A stretch of 30,195 nucleotides of DNA from positions 1 through 30,195 of the forward strand of contig RFFQ01000044.1 of the NCBI GenBank assembly GCA_003697105.1. Direction: 5' to 3'. This document shows, piece by piece, positions 1 through 8,068 of this stretch. Every line of letters starts with the position of its first letter. Position 1 is the stretch's first letter. The position numbers and the translations under genes are program-made. This DNA is from Gemmatimonadota bacterium. GTDB taxonomy: Bacteria > 4572-55 > J002. The notes beneath the pieces are model-generated. The model was given only the letters and a program-made list of their open reading frames with translations. It was not told where the DNA came from and made no database searches.

Positions 1-31
1 AAAATATTTTTTCCTCTGTCCAGACTTTTTC

Positions 32-52
32 GAAAAGCGGTAAACGCTTTTC
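32..52. other. Inverted repeat in leader region
   Basis: An 8-bp perfect inverted repeat (GAAAAGCG, 5-nt spacer, CGCTTTTC). It has no clear T-run on either side, so it is at best a weak terminator for a gene lying outside the window. I see no coding region in positions 1-259; the stretch is AT-rich. Confidence 0.35.
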
Positions 53-188
53 CCACCTTCTCTTGAATTTCGGCAGACATACCGCCTTCTTTCAAATTCT
101 AATAATTCTAGATTTCTTCCATTTTTGTACACATAAGAATGACTATACATGAAACCATTAAACGTGTCAAGAAAAATTTTTATACCAA

Positions 189-215
189 TTGACTTTTCCC
201 CTTTTTTGTTATATT
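189..215 (+). promoter_or_regulatory. Possible promoter for the 260-1108 gene
   Basis: TTGACT at 189-194 and TATATT at 210-215 resemble sigma70 -35 and -10 boxes, but the spacer is 15 nt, shorter than ideal. The gene begins at 260 with a good ribosome binding site (GGAGG). The call is tentative because FCB bacteria can use other promoter consensus sequences. Confidence 0.35.
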
Positions 216-259
216 CTGCTGAGGTTGAATGAATTTACTCACAAAAATGGAGGTTCTGC

Positions 260-1108
260 ATGATCCGTAACTTGTTTATTTTATGGATGGTATTTCCCAC
301 CCTAATCTGGGCGTACTCGTTCAACCCACCCAACGGACGCACTGGCGCACCGGGGCAAGAAACCTGCAATGCTCCGTATTGCCACAACTCCTACGAACTC
401 AACGAAGGCGACGGCATGATCGAGTTTGTTGGTCCTGACGAGTTTAATCCCGAAGAGACCTACACGATCACCATCCGCGTTTCGGACCCGGGACAATCGC
501 GCTGGGGCTTTCAGGTCACACCGTTAGATTTGGGTTCGATTGAGCTAATCGATACGGAATACACCCGATTGGAGGATGATGGCGGCGATCTGTACGTGGA
601 ACACACGGCGGCGGGTACCTACAATGGCACGCCGGATGGTCCTGTGGAATGGTCGTTTGATTGGACAGCTCCCACCGAAGATGAAGCGCCCATTGATGTC
701 ACCTTTTATGTGGCGGCCAACGCCGCCAATGCCAACGGACAACCCTCTGGCGATTATATCTATACCCAGCATTTTGTCGTTGATCTCTCTAATACAGGGA
801 TTGAAGATGAATTCAACCCTGCCGTGCCGGCAACGCCATTGAAACTTTCAAATTATCCCAACCCGTTTAATCCCCGTACCACGATTCGCTATGCAATTCC
901 CACACATGATCACGTGACACTCGGGATTTACAATATCACTGGGCAGTTGGTTCGGATAGTAGTCGATCAGCCCCAAGCCCCCGGTGAGTACTCAATTTTG
1001 TGGGATGGTACGGATGATCGTGGGCAGAGTGTCGAAAGTGGGCTTTATTTGTACCGTCTGGAAACAAATACCCAATCGGTTGCACGCACGATGGTGCTAC
1101 TACGATAA
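260..1108 (+). CDS. Secreted choice-of-anchor V (Reeler-like) domain protein with type IX sorting domain
   Basis: A 282-residue exported protein of unknown biochemical role. Residues 1-18 form a signal peptide (charged MIRN start, hydrophobic core, WA-Y cleavage region). Residues about 19-175 match the choice-of-anchor V/Reeler-like type found in FCB secreted proteins: a GRTGAPG segment, a Cys-rich CH motif, a GFQVTPLD strand, and a WSFDWTAP...VTFYVAANAAN...GDYIYT tail. The usual motif in this family reads CxxCH; here it is C36-x4-C41-H42. Residues about 195-282 are a type IX C-terminal sorting domain (YPNPFNP at 199-205, ending MVLLR), so the protein is expected to cross the outer membrane and be released or anchored at the surface. 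The start is supported by GGAGG eight bases upstream. The gene is monocistronic, ends at a strong terminator and is convergent with the nuo operon. Family call is from memory of motifs, not a search. Confidence 0.8.
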   Translation: MIRNLFILWMVFPTLIWAYSFNPPNGRTGAPGQETCNAPYCHNSYELNEGDGMIEFVGPDEFNPEETYTITIRVSDPGQSRWGFQVTPLDLGSIELIDTEYTRLEDDGGDLYVEHTAAGTYNGTPDGPVEWSFDWTAPTEDEAPIDVTFYVAANAANANGQPSGDYIYTQHFVVDLSNTGIEDEFNPAVPATPLKLSNYPNPFNPRTTIRYAIPTHDHVTLGIYNITGQLVRIVVDQPQAPGEYSILWDGTDDRGQSVESGLYLYRLETNTQSVARTMVLLR

Positions 1109-1138
1109 ACCGGATCGTCTTCGTGTACTCGTAAGCAT

Positions 1139-1177
1139 AAAAAAGACCCGAAGTTGGTAGAACTTCGGGTCTTTTTT
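1139..1177. terminator. Bidirectional intrinsic terminator
   Basis: An 11-bp GC-containing perfect stem (GACCCGAAGTT / AACTTCGGGTC, 5-nt loop) flanked by A6 on the left and T6 on the right. It therefore works in both directions, ending the 260-1108 gene on the plus strand and the nuo operon (nuoN stop at 1199) on the minus strand. Confidence 0.93.
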
Positions 1178-1198
1178 ATAACGTCGTTGTGTTTTGTA

Positions 1199-2683
1199 TC
1201 AACCGGTAATAAACTGAAGTGAGAGCTTCGTCCAGTTGGCAAGGGGTGTCCAGTAAATACCCAGTAAAATAACGAAAGCTGCGAGAACGCCCAACATCAC
1301 GGTGTGGAACGTTGGTACCGCAATTGTGGAGTCGTCATCTCCTTTATCAAGATACATGGCGCGGATAATGCGAACATAATAAAAAAGAGAAATGACACTA
1401 TTGAGGATGGCAACAAAAACCAGCCAATACAGCTCCTGATGAATCGCCGCCGCAAACAGATACACTTTACCGATAAAGCCCCCAAACGGCGGCAATCCGG
1501 TGAGCGAGAGCAAAAAGACGGTCATGGTTGCCGAGACAAGCGGCATTCGCCACCCCAACCCGCGATAATCCTCAATAGATTCCGATTGGGTGATGTTGTA
1601 CACCACAATCACTACCAAAAAGGCGCCGATGTTCATCAGGTAGTAAATAACCAAATAAAATAGAATGGCTTGGATACCTTCTGTCGTGAGTAAGACCATT
1701 CCCATTAACATATAACCGGCATGCCCGATGCTGGAATATGCCAATAACCGCTTGACGTTTTGCTGAGGAACGGCTGCTAAATTCCCCACGGTCATCGTGG
1801 CGGCAGAAATAATGGCAAACAAGGACATCCAATCAAATGCGGGTAAATTCATCCAAAAGGCATCATTATTTGGTGTGGCAAATACCACGTAGAAGAACCG
1901 GATAAAGACGGCAAATCCCGCGGCTTTGGGTCCGATGGAGAAAAAGGCCGTAATAGGGGTTGATGAACCTTCATAGACATCCGGTAGCCAGACATGGAAC
2001 GGTACCATCGCAATTTTGTATCCAAAACCAGCGGTGGTCAATATACCGGCAATCATCAGCGGTAATGAGGGGACTGAATCCGCCATCAACCGGTTCCCGA
2101 TCTGGAAAATATCGGTTTGACCGGTTAAGCCGTAAAGCCATGATAGACCGAATAGCATGGCACCGGAGGACGCCGCCCCAAAAACAACATATTTCAGACC
2201 TGCTTCGGAGGCTTTGGCATTGTGCTTGGAGAACGCCGCCAGTATGTAGGAGGGCATACTGACCATCTCTAAGGCTAAATAGATCATCACCATATCCGTG
2301 GCGGTGGCTAAAAACATCATCCCGACGGTGGTGAAGAGGACCATGGCGGAATATTCGCCAAAACCGGTACGCTCAAGGTCTTGATAACGGTAAGAGATAA
2401 GCATGGTTAATAGTGCCGCGGCAATAGCAAGCACCCGGAAGAAATGACCAAACGCATCGAACGCCATCATTCCGTAAAATAAGCGGGCGGATTCCGCATC
2501 CTTCCCACTTAATAGCACACCACCTGCTATGACCAAGCCCGCCACCGTTGACCAAAAGACCAGAGGAGTTTTGGCTTTGAAAATATCCAAACCGACAACG
2601 ATAATCGCGAACAAAATCACTATAAATTCAGGCAGGCAGTAGGCTAAACTTTCAATATTTGATAATATGATCGTATCATTCAT
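1199..2683 (-). CDS. nuoN: NADH-quinone oxidoreductase (complex I) subunit N
   Basis: A 494-residue antiporter-like membrane subunit of complex I, one of the three proton-pumping Mrp-type subunits in the inner membrane. It is almost entirely hydrophobic, with about 14 membrane segments. The TM5 glutamate (E139 in LALEMVSMPSY) and the TM7 lysine (K223 in GYKIAMVPFHVWLPDVYEG) needed for proton transfer are both present. Length is normal for NuoN. It is the last gene of the operon, 22 nt after the nuoM stop, and is followed by the terminator at 1139-1177. The ribosome binding site upstream of this ATG is weak (CGGATTAATCTT), which fits translational coupling to nuoM. Confidence 0.97.
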   Translation of the reverse strand: MNDTIILSNIESLAYCLPEFIVILFAIIVVGLDIFKAKTPLVFWSTVAGLVIAGGVLLSGKDAESARLFYGMMAFDAFGHFFRVLAIAAALLTMLISYRYQDLERTGFGEYSAMVLFTTVGMMFLATATDMVMIYLALEMVSMPSYILAAFSKHNAKASEAGLKYVVFGAASSGAMLFGLSWLYGLTGQTDIFQIGNRLMADSVPSLPLMIAGILTTAGFGYKIAMVPFHVWLPDVYEGSSTPITAFFSIGPKAAGFAVFIRFFYVVFATPNNDAFWMNLPAFDWMSLFAIISAATMTVGNLAAVPQQNVKRLLAYSSIGHAGYMLMGMVLLTTEGIQAILFYLVIYYLMNIGAFLVVIVVYNITQSESIEDYRGLGWRMPLVSATMTVFLLSLTGLPPFGGFIGKVYLFAAAIHQELYWLVFVAILNSVISLFYYVRIIRAMYLDKGDDDSTIAVPTFHTVMLGVLAAFVILLGIYWTPLANWTKLSLQFITG

Positions 2684-2705
2684 AAGATTAATCCGATTTC
2701 AGAGA

Positions 2706-4250
2706 TTAATGTCCGAGTAACGGTTGGAAAATAGTCAGTAACTGGGTTACGGAGCTTGACATCAAGTTTAGGACCGGCATGGGATAAACACCGAGAACCA
2801 GTACGATCACCGCCAAGGGGGCTAATGTGAAGATTTCACGACCGTTGATTTCCACAAGCTCACTTAAATGGGCGTGTTGTTCATATTTTTGTGCATCAAA
2901 GGGACCAAAGAACATCCGTTGCAAGGTCCAAAGCAGGTATGCCGCCCCTAAAATGATGCCGGTTCCGGCTAAAATTGTATGGCTGGGATACACTTTGAAG
3001 GAGCCGATTAACACCAGTGCTTCACTAATGAAGCTACTAAGTCCCGGTAAACCGAGTCCGGCAAAAAAGGCAAAGCTTGTCCAAACGGTGTAAAGGGGTA
3101 GCCGGTTTGCCAATCCGCCAAATTTATCAATATCCCGGTGGTGCGCCCGGTCATAAATGACACCCACCACGATAAACAGCATCGCTGTGATCGTTCCATG
3201 ATTGAACATTTGGAACAGTGCTCCGTTAATGCCTTGCGGGGTAAAGGCAGCCATTCCCAACATCACAAAGCCCATGTGACTGATACTGGAATAGGCAATG
3301 AGCTTTTTCATATCGTTTTGCGCCATCGCGCACAGGGCGCCATAAATGATGTTGATCACACCTAACAGGGCTAAAAAGCCGGAAAACCACACGGAAGCAT
3401 CCGGTAACATGGGATAGCTGATGCGGATAATGCCGTAAGTCCCCATCTTCAACAGAACGCCCGCCAGAATCACGGAGATCGCGGTCGGCGCTTCTACGTG
3501 AGCATCCGGTAACCAAGTATGGAACGGGAATACCGGTACTTTAATGGCAAACCCGATAAACAATAGGATGAACATCAGTTTATCAAATGGTAATACCATG
3601 CCGAATAAGTGAATCGTGGCGTGGTTGAAGGTGGTTGCCGCAGACATTAACGAAATCATGTTGAATGTATGTAATCCGCTGGTATAATATAAGCCAAGCA
3701 TGGCAACGAGCATCAACACACTGCCTAATAACGTGTATAAAAAGAACTTGATCGCGGCGTAAATTCGGCGAGGTCCGCCCCAAATGCCAATTAGGAAATA
3801 CATTGGCAAAAGCATAACTTCCCAAAAAATGTAGAATAGGAAAAAGTCCAAGGCAACAAAAACGCCCATCATACCGGTATCCAAGAGCAAGAACATGGCG
3901 AGATAGCCCCGAAGACCTTTTTCGATATTCCACGAGACAAAAATACACAAAAAGGAAAGTAACGCCGTGAGCAACACCATAGGCGTACTCAACCCGTCAA
4001 TGCCCAGATAGTATTGGATATTAAAGGCAGTAATCCAGTTCATCTGTTCAACAAATTGGAACGAACCGGCATCATTGACGCCACCAGCGGTATAATCATA
4101 ATGAACATAGATATATATTGCCATTAGCACTTGTAAAAAGGTCACGCCGGCGGCACTCCATTTCATGATCGCTTTTTTATCAGCCGGCGTAAATAAGATC
4201 AGCAGAATGCCCAGCAATGGTATAAATGTAATCAAGCTTAAAATACCCAT
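2706..4250 (-). CDS. nuoM: NADH-quinone oxidoreductase (complex I) subunit M
   Basis: A 514-residue antiporter-like membrane subunit of complex I. Key ionisable residues of the proton channel are visible: E144 in FWEVMLLPMYFLIG, K237 in GFAIKVPVFPFHTWLPDAH and K268 in the following LAGVLLKMG. Length and membrane profile are standard. The start ATG is preceded by GGGAG six bases away; a second, stronger AAGGAGG lies further upstream, across a small hairpin (see separate entry). It lies between nuoL and nuoN, as in most bacterial complex I operons. Confidence 0.97.
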   Translation of the reverse strand: MGILSLITFIPLLGILLILFTPADKKAIMKWSAAGVTFLQVLMAIYIYVHYDYTAGGVNDAGSFQFVEQMNWITAFNIQYYLGIDGLSTPMVLLTALLSFLCIFVSWNIEKGLRGYLAMFLLLDTGMMGVFVALDFFLFYIFWEVMLLPMYFLIGIWGGPRRIYAAIKFFLYTLLGSVLMLVAMLGLYYTSGLHTFNMISLMSAATTFNHATIHLFGMVLPFDKLMFILLFIGFAIKVPVFPFHTWLPDAHVEAPTAISVILAGVLLKMGTYGIIRISYPMLPDASVWFSGFLALLGVINIIYGALCAMAQNDMKKLIAYSSISHMGFVMLGMAAFTPQGINGALFQMFNHGTITAMLFIVVGVIYDRAHHRDIDKFGGLANRLPLYTVWTSFAFFAGLGLPGLSSFISEALVLIGSFKVYPSHTILAGTGIILGAAYLLWTLQRMFFGPFDAQKYEQHAHLSELVEINGREIFTLAPLAVIVLVLGVYPMPVLNLMSSSVTQLLTIFQPLLGH

Positions 4251-4256
4251 AAATCG

Positions 4257-4287
4257 CTCCCGACATCCCTTGGATGTCTGCCTCCTT
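4257..4287 (-). promoter_or_regulatory. Hairpin between two Shine-Dalgarno sequences ahead of nuoM
   Basis: On the minus strand the nuoM leader reads AAGGAGG (4287-4281), then a perfect 7-bp stem GACATCC/GGATGTC with a 3-nt loop (4278-4262), then GGGAG (4261-4257) six bases before the ATG. The first site is 30 nt from the ATG in linear sequence and much closer when the stem folds. The layout is seen directly; a role in tuning translation or as an RNA-stability element is inference. Confidence 0.6.
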
Positions 4288-4349
4288 CTACCGGATAAGT
4301 GATGAGGTTAGTTGTCTTTCGGTTAATTTCGATGTGAACATGGTCTGCC

Positions 4350-6506
4350 TTAGTTCAATTGAATAAAAATGAGGACCAACAGACCTACAAACAAGAGGTA
4401 CACATAATTTTCAACGAAGCCGGACTGCAACTTCCGCACCCGGCCGCCCATCAGTTGGACGGCATTTGCGACTCCATTGACGACACCATCCACAACATAG
4501 GTATCAAATTTTCCTTCCAGCCACGAAATGTAACGCACTATGGTTGCTACCCCATTGACAATCCCATCAATAATTTTGAGGTCAAAGGTTGCCAATGCTT
4601 TGCTCAAGCGGATAGCACCGCCAATGACCGTTGCGCCATAAATTTCATCCACCCAATATTTATTATATAACGTTTTATAGATGAAGCGGAACTTGGCAGA
4701 AATAGCCGCCGGTAAATCCGTCTTTTTCAGGTACATCAGATATGCCAGCCCGATTCCGGCAAGAGCTATGAGAACGGAAAGTCCCATCAAAATATACTCC
4801 ATCGGGTCATGGTGATGGGCGTCACTTTTATGCACCGGTGTTGTGGTGACGTGTTCTGCCATTGCCGGTTTTTTATGTTCTATTCCCTCCCCATGAACGT
4901 TACCTGCAGTGAGTTCGGTAAGGGGTGTTTCATGCCCAATAAGGCTCGTATGGGGGGAATGGAAGACCGGTTCTAAAAAGTGCTCGATATGATTTCCACC
5001 GCCGAGCGCGGCCGGTATGCCCACATACCCGCCTACAATCGCTAAGAATGCCAGTACGATCAACGGGATGGTCAAGGTGTTTAAATGTTCGGGGTGGATG
5101 TGCTTTTGAGCATGTTCAGTCAAGCGACTGTTGCCAAAAAAGGTCAAAAAGACCAAGCGCCACATGTAAAAGGCAGTCATTCCGGCGGCGATTGCCCCAA
5201 TCAGCCACAGTAACCAGTGTCCGTGGGGTGAGCTATAGGCTTTCCAGAGAATTTCATCTTTACTAAAAAAGCCGGAGAAGCCGGGAATGCCGGAAATCGC
5301 GAGGGTGGCAATGACAAATGTCCATGTGGTATAGGGCATGTGTCGGCGCAAATTGCCCATGCGGCGAATATCTTGTTCACCATCTAAGGCATGAATGACT
5401 GCCCCCGAACCCAAAAACAGACATGCCTTAAAAAAAGCGTGAGTCATCAGGTGGAAGATACCGGCGCTATAGGCGGCAACACCCATCCCCAAAAACATAT
5501 AACCCAACTGGCTGACTGTGGAATACGCCAATACCTTTTTAATATCATTTTGTACCAGACCAATACTGGCGGCAAATATTGCCGTGATCGCCCCGACACT
5601 GGCAACTACCGCTAACGTGGCCGGCGCAAGCGTGTAAAGGAAGTTTAGACGCCCGATCATGTAAACCCCAGCCGTCACCATCGTCGCGGCGTGAATCAAG
5701 GCACTGACCGGTGTGGGACCTGCCATCGCATCTGGTAACCACACGTAAAGTGGAATTTGGGCGGATTTACCCGTTGCTCCAATGAAAAAAAAGAGCGTGA
5801 TTAAGGTGACAACCGGTAATCCCCAAAATTTCATACCGTCTAGTAGATGGGCATATTGACCTAACTCATAAAAATCAACCGTCCAGATGCCCACGTTCCC
5901 CAGTGACCAGAACAACAGCATAATTCCGGCTAAAAAGCCCAAATCCCCAATGCGGTTGGTGATAAATGCCTTCATCCCTGCTTTGGCTTTAGCCGTATCA
6001 TCAAACCAGAACCCGATCAGCAAATAAGAACACAAGCCAACGCCTTCCCAGCCGATGAACATCAAGAAGAGGTTACTGCCCAATACTAGGGTCAGCATGG
6101 AAAACATAAACAAATTCAGATAGGTAAAATAACGGTAATAGCTGGTATCGTGAGCCATATACCCAATTGAAAAGATATGAATCAGGAAGCCTACACCGGT
6201 CACGATCAGGATCATTAATGATGAAAGCGGATCGACCAAAAATGACACATCCGCGATTAAATCACCCACACGAAACCACGTGTACAAATAGGTGATATAA
6301 TGCCGGCTCGCCGGTTCGAGTGATAACATATAAAAGAAGTTCCAACTGGCGAGAATGAAGGATAGACCGACCGTACCGCATGCCAACAGATGAATCGGGG
6401 TTTTACCGAAGGTAGTTTGCACCTTCTTCCCGAAAAAGCCGTTGATTGCGGCGCCAAGAAGCGGCAAAATCGGAATCAGCCAGATAATATCCCGTATGAA
6501 AGCCAT
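4350..6506 (-). CDS. nuoL: NADH-quinone oxidoreductase (complex I) subunit L
   Basis: A 718-residue antiporter-like subunit at the distal end of the complex I membrane arm. E154 (GWEGVGLCSYLLIGFWF) and K247 (GKSAQIPLYVWLPDAMAGPTPVSAL, residues 246-270) are the channel residues. Residues about 500-568 form a His-rich hydrophilic insert before the last membrane segments. Residues 640-690 carry two similar amphipathic stretches (IIDGIVNG and VVDGVVNG), as expected for the long lateral helix and its junction with TM16. I place the start at the ATG at 6506 because GGGAG precedes it and MAFIRDIIWLIPILPLLGAAI is the family N-terminus. An in-frame start 17 codons upstream would encode a non-conserved leader crossing a hairpin. 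It is followed by nuoM after 99 nt. Confidence 0.96.
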   Translation of the reverse strand: MAFIRDIIWLIPILPLLGAAINGFFGKKVQTTFGKTPIHLLACGTVGLSFILASWNFFYMLSLEPASRHYITYLYTWFRVGDLIADVSFLVDPLSSLMILIVTGVGFLIHIFSIGYMAHDTSYYRYFTYLNLFMFSMLTLVLGSNLFLMFIGWEGVGLCSYLLIGFWFDDTAKAKAGMKAFITNRIGDLGFLAGIMLLFWSLGNVGIWTVDFYELGQYAHLLDGMKFWGLPVVTLITLFFFIGATGKSAQIPLYVWLPDAMAGPTPVSALIHAATMVTAGVYMIGRLNFLYTLAPATLAVVASVGAITAIFAASIGLVQNDIKKVLAYSTVSQLGYMFLGMGVAAYSAGIFHLMTHAFFKACLFLGSGAVIHALDGEQDIRRMGNLRRHMPYTTWTFVIATLAISGIPGFSGFFSKDEILWKAYSSPHGHWLLWLIGAIAAGMTAFYMWRLVFLTFFGNSRLTEHAQKHIHPEHLNTLTIPLIVLAFLAIVGGYVGIPAALGGGNHIEHFLEPVFHSPHTSLIGHETPLTELTAGNVHGEGIEHKKPAMAEHVTTTPVHKSDAHHHDPMEYILMGLSVLIALAGIGLAYLMYLKKTDLPAAISAKFRFIYKTLYNKYWVDEIYGATVIGGAIRLSKALATFDLKIIDGIVNGVATIVRYISWLEGKFDTYVVDGVVNGVANAVQLMGGRVRKLQSGFVENYVYLLFVGLLVLIFIQLN

Positions 6507-6518
6507 TGATAATCTCCC

Positions 6519-6552
6519 AAAACGGTATTGAGGTGGGGGTATCCCCCTCAAC
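6519..6552 (-). other. Hairpin in nuoK-nuoL spacer, near nuoL
   Basis: An imperfect GC-rich inverted repeat: TTGAGG, one bulged base, GGG, a short loop, then CCC and CCTCAA. It lies about 20-40 nt upstream of the nuoL ATG, within the 124-nt nuoK-nuoL gap. It may be a processing or stability element; no T-run follows, so I do not call it a terminator. Confidence 0.45.
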
Positions 6553-6591
6553 AACATCCGTATAATAGATTATGAGTATATATTAATATGT

Positions 6592-6611
6592 GTCCCCCGC
6601 CACGGCGGGAC
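6592..6611 (-). other. GC-rich hairpin downstream of nuoK
   Basis: A perfect 6-bp inverted repeat CCCGCC/GGCGGG (6596-6609) with a 2-nt spacer, extended by GT/AC at the outer ends. It lies 20-40 nt after the nuoK stop and is followed on the minus strand by a very AT-rich stretch. It could partly stop transcription or protect upstream mRNA from 3' decay, changing the ratio of nuoA-K to nuoLMN transcripts (inference). Confidence 0.5.
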
Positions 6612-6630
6612 GGCGATACTGTATGTTGGG

Positions 6631-6936
6631 TTAATCTTTTAGTTGGGTTAGTCGATCCACTTCAATGGTGTGGATATTCTGATAAATGCCCAACACAATC
6701 GCTAACGCGATCACGGCTTCTGCGGCGGCTAACACAATGATGAACACCGCAAAAACTTGACCCGAACCGCCAACATAATGGGCAAACGCCACAAAATTAA
6801 CGGCGGCGGCATTGAGCATCAATTCCACCCCCATTAAAATGGCGACGGCGTTTTTACGGGTGACCATTGCCATCACACCACAGACAAATAATGCGGAACT
6901 AACCACTAAATAATGCGTAAGTCCGATGGTCATCAT
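6631..6936 (-). CDS. nuoK: NADH-quinone oxidoreductase (complex I) subunit K
   Basis: A 101-residue membrane subunit of complex I with three transmembrane helices, homologous to MrpC. The two buried glutamates of the proton path are present: E38 (MGVELMLNAAAVNF) and E73 (AAAEAVIALAIV). Length is exactly typical. Two adjacent ATG codons start the gene; GGAAG lies about ten bases upstream of them. The gene begins 2 nt after the nuoJ stop. Confidence 0.97.
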   Translation of the reverse strand: MMTIGLTHYLVVSSALFVCGVMAMVTRKNAVAILMGVELMLNAAAVNFVAFAHYVGGSGQVFAVFIIVLAAAEAVIALAIVLGIYQNIHTIEVDRLTQLKD

Positions 6937-6938
6937 CG

Positions 6939-7436
6939 TTAATCTTCCTTAATTTCTTTCCGGGCTAATTTCGTCGCGCCAACCAGCACCGCTAATAATG
7001 CCACTGATGCGACTTCAAACGGCAGTAAGTATGTTGTTAATAAGGAATCTCCGAGCATCGTGATCGAGGGTTCATACACCACCTCGCCAGAAGTTGCCCA
7101 TTTGGTTTTTAGTACTGCTGATGCTAGAACGTAAAATAGAAATATGCCCACCAGTACTCCGCCGGTACGGTTCATTACTGGATTGGAGTGTTTCGCGTCG
7201 GCTAAATGGGTGGTCAACATGATGGCAAACAGGATCAGCACTAAAATTCCACCAATGTAAACCAATACTTGGGTAACGGCGATAAAATCTGCCGCCAATT
7301 GGATGTAAAGCCCTGCCACACCAAAAAAGGTGATCATTAGCGCAAAACCGGCACGTACCAAATTTCGAGTGAGTACGACATATCCGGCGGAGGCAATGAT
7401 TAAGAGGGTCATGAGATAAAACGTAAAGGCAAACAC
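6939..7436 (-). CDS. nuoJ: NADH-quinone oxidoreductase (complex I) subunit J
   Basis: A 165-residue membrane subunit of complex I with five predicted transmembrane helices, close to the quinone-channel end of the membrane arm. The core GGILVLILFAIMLTTHL, with the preceding VTQVLVYIG segment, is the NuoJ signature. It starts with GTG, six bases after AGGAG, 13 nt downstream of the nuoI stop. It is nearly contiguous with nuoK, as is usual. Confidence 0.96.
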   Translation of the reverse strand: MFAFTFYLMTLLIIASAGYVVLTRNLVRAGFALMITFFGVAGLYIQLAADFIAVTQVLVYIGGILVLILFAIMLTTHLADAKHSNPVMNRTGGVLVGIFLFYVLASAVLKTKWATSGEVVYEPSITMLGDSLLTTYLLPFEVASVALLAVLVGATKLARKEIKED

Positions 7437-7449
7437 ACTTCTCTCCTTT

Positions 7450-8043
7450 TTATTCTGGGTCCGGAGGGGACTTTTTTTCGGCGGCTTTTGCTGCCGCTCT
7501 TGCCGCCGCTTCCGCCGCTTTTCGCTCTTCTGCCCGTTTGATGACTTCCGGTTCTTCGGCTTTTAGACGCTCGCTTTCTTCTGGGGGGACAAACCGCAGA
7601 ATCAGATTATTCAAATTATCCGTTGACATCTCAAATTTGGGTGTATGTTTTATGGCAGAGGTGGAACAGGCTTCCGTACACAATCCACAGTACATACATT
7701 TGGCGATGTTGATGTTAAACACTGCCGGGCTTTTAATTTTGGCGACTTTCCGCCCCGTTTCTGGAACGATGATATAGGTTTTATCGACTTTGACTTCATC
7801 AATGTGAATGCAGTCAATGGGGCAGGCACGCTGGCACGCCGTACACGCGGTACACAGGTTGATGTCGAGGTCTAAAATACCGCGATACCGGGCGGGTAAC
7901 ATCTCCTGCACCGGTTTTTCGACCCGATCCGGATATTGAATCGTCACCGGTTTTCGCAATAGATGCGAGAACGTGATTGACATCCCCTCAAAAATGGAGG
8001 TGGTCGCCGTAACGATATTGTTAAAATAGTGATTCAATGCCAT
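7450..8043 (-). CDS. nuoI: NADH-quinone oxidoreductase (complex I) subunit I, 2x[4Fe-4S]
   Basis: A 197-residue ferredoxin-like subunit that carries clusters N6a and N6b and passes electrons to NuoB. Two 4Fe-4S motifs are seen: C64-x2-C67-x2-C70-x3-C74-P and C116-x2-C119-x2-C122-x3-C126, where the usual Pro after the last Cys is Ser. Residues about 157-197 are an extra charged, alanine-rich tail (repeated AEE/KAAE/AAR units, ending in PPDPE), likely helical and not part of the core fold. The ATG is preceded by AAGGAG at good spacing. In a complex without NuoEFG this subunit and NuoB are the remaining iron-sulfur relay, so an electron donor such as ferredoxin may dock here (inference). Confidence 0.97.
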   Translation of the reverse strand: MALNHYFNNIVTATTSIFEGMSITFSHLLRKPVTIQYPDRVEKPVQEMLPARYRGILDLDINLCTACTACQRACPIDCIHIDEVKVDKTYIIVPETGRKVAKIKSPAVFNINIAKCMYCGLCTEACSTSAIKHTPKFEMSTDNLNNLILRFVPPEESERLKAEEPEVIKRAEERKAAEAAARAAAKAAEKKSPPDPE

Positions 8044-8068
8044 GATTTCACTCCTTGTGGCATACGGC

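Noticed and set aside
6560-6590. Internal promoter in the AT-rich nuoK-nuoL gap
   Set aside because: A TATTAT-like box exists on the minus strand (6567-6562), but no -35 box is at proper distance.
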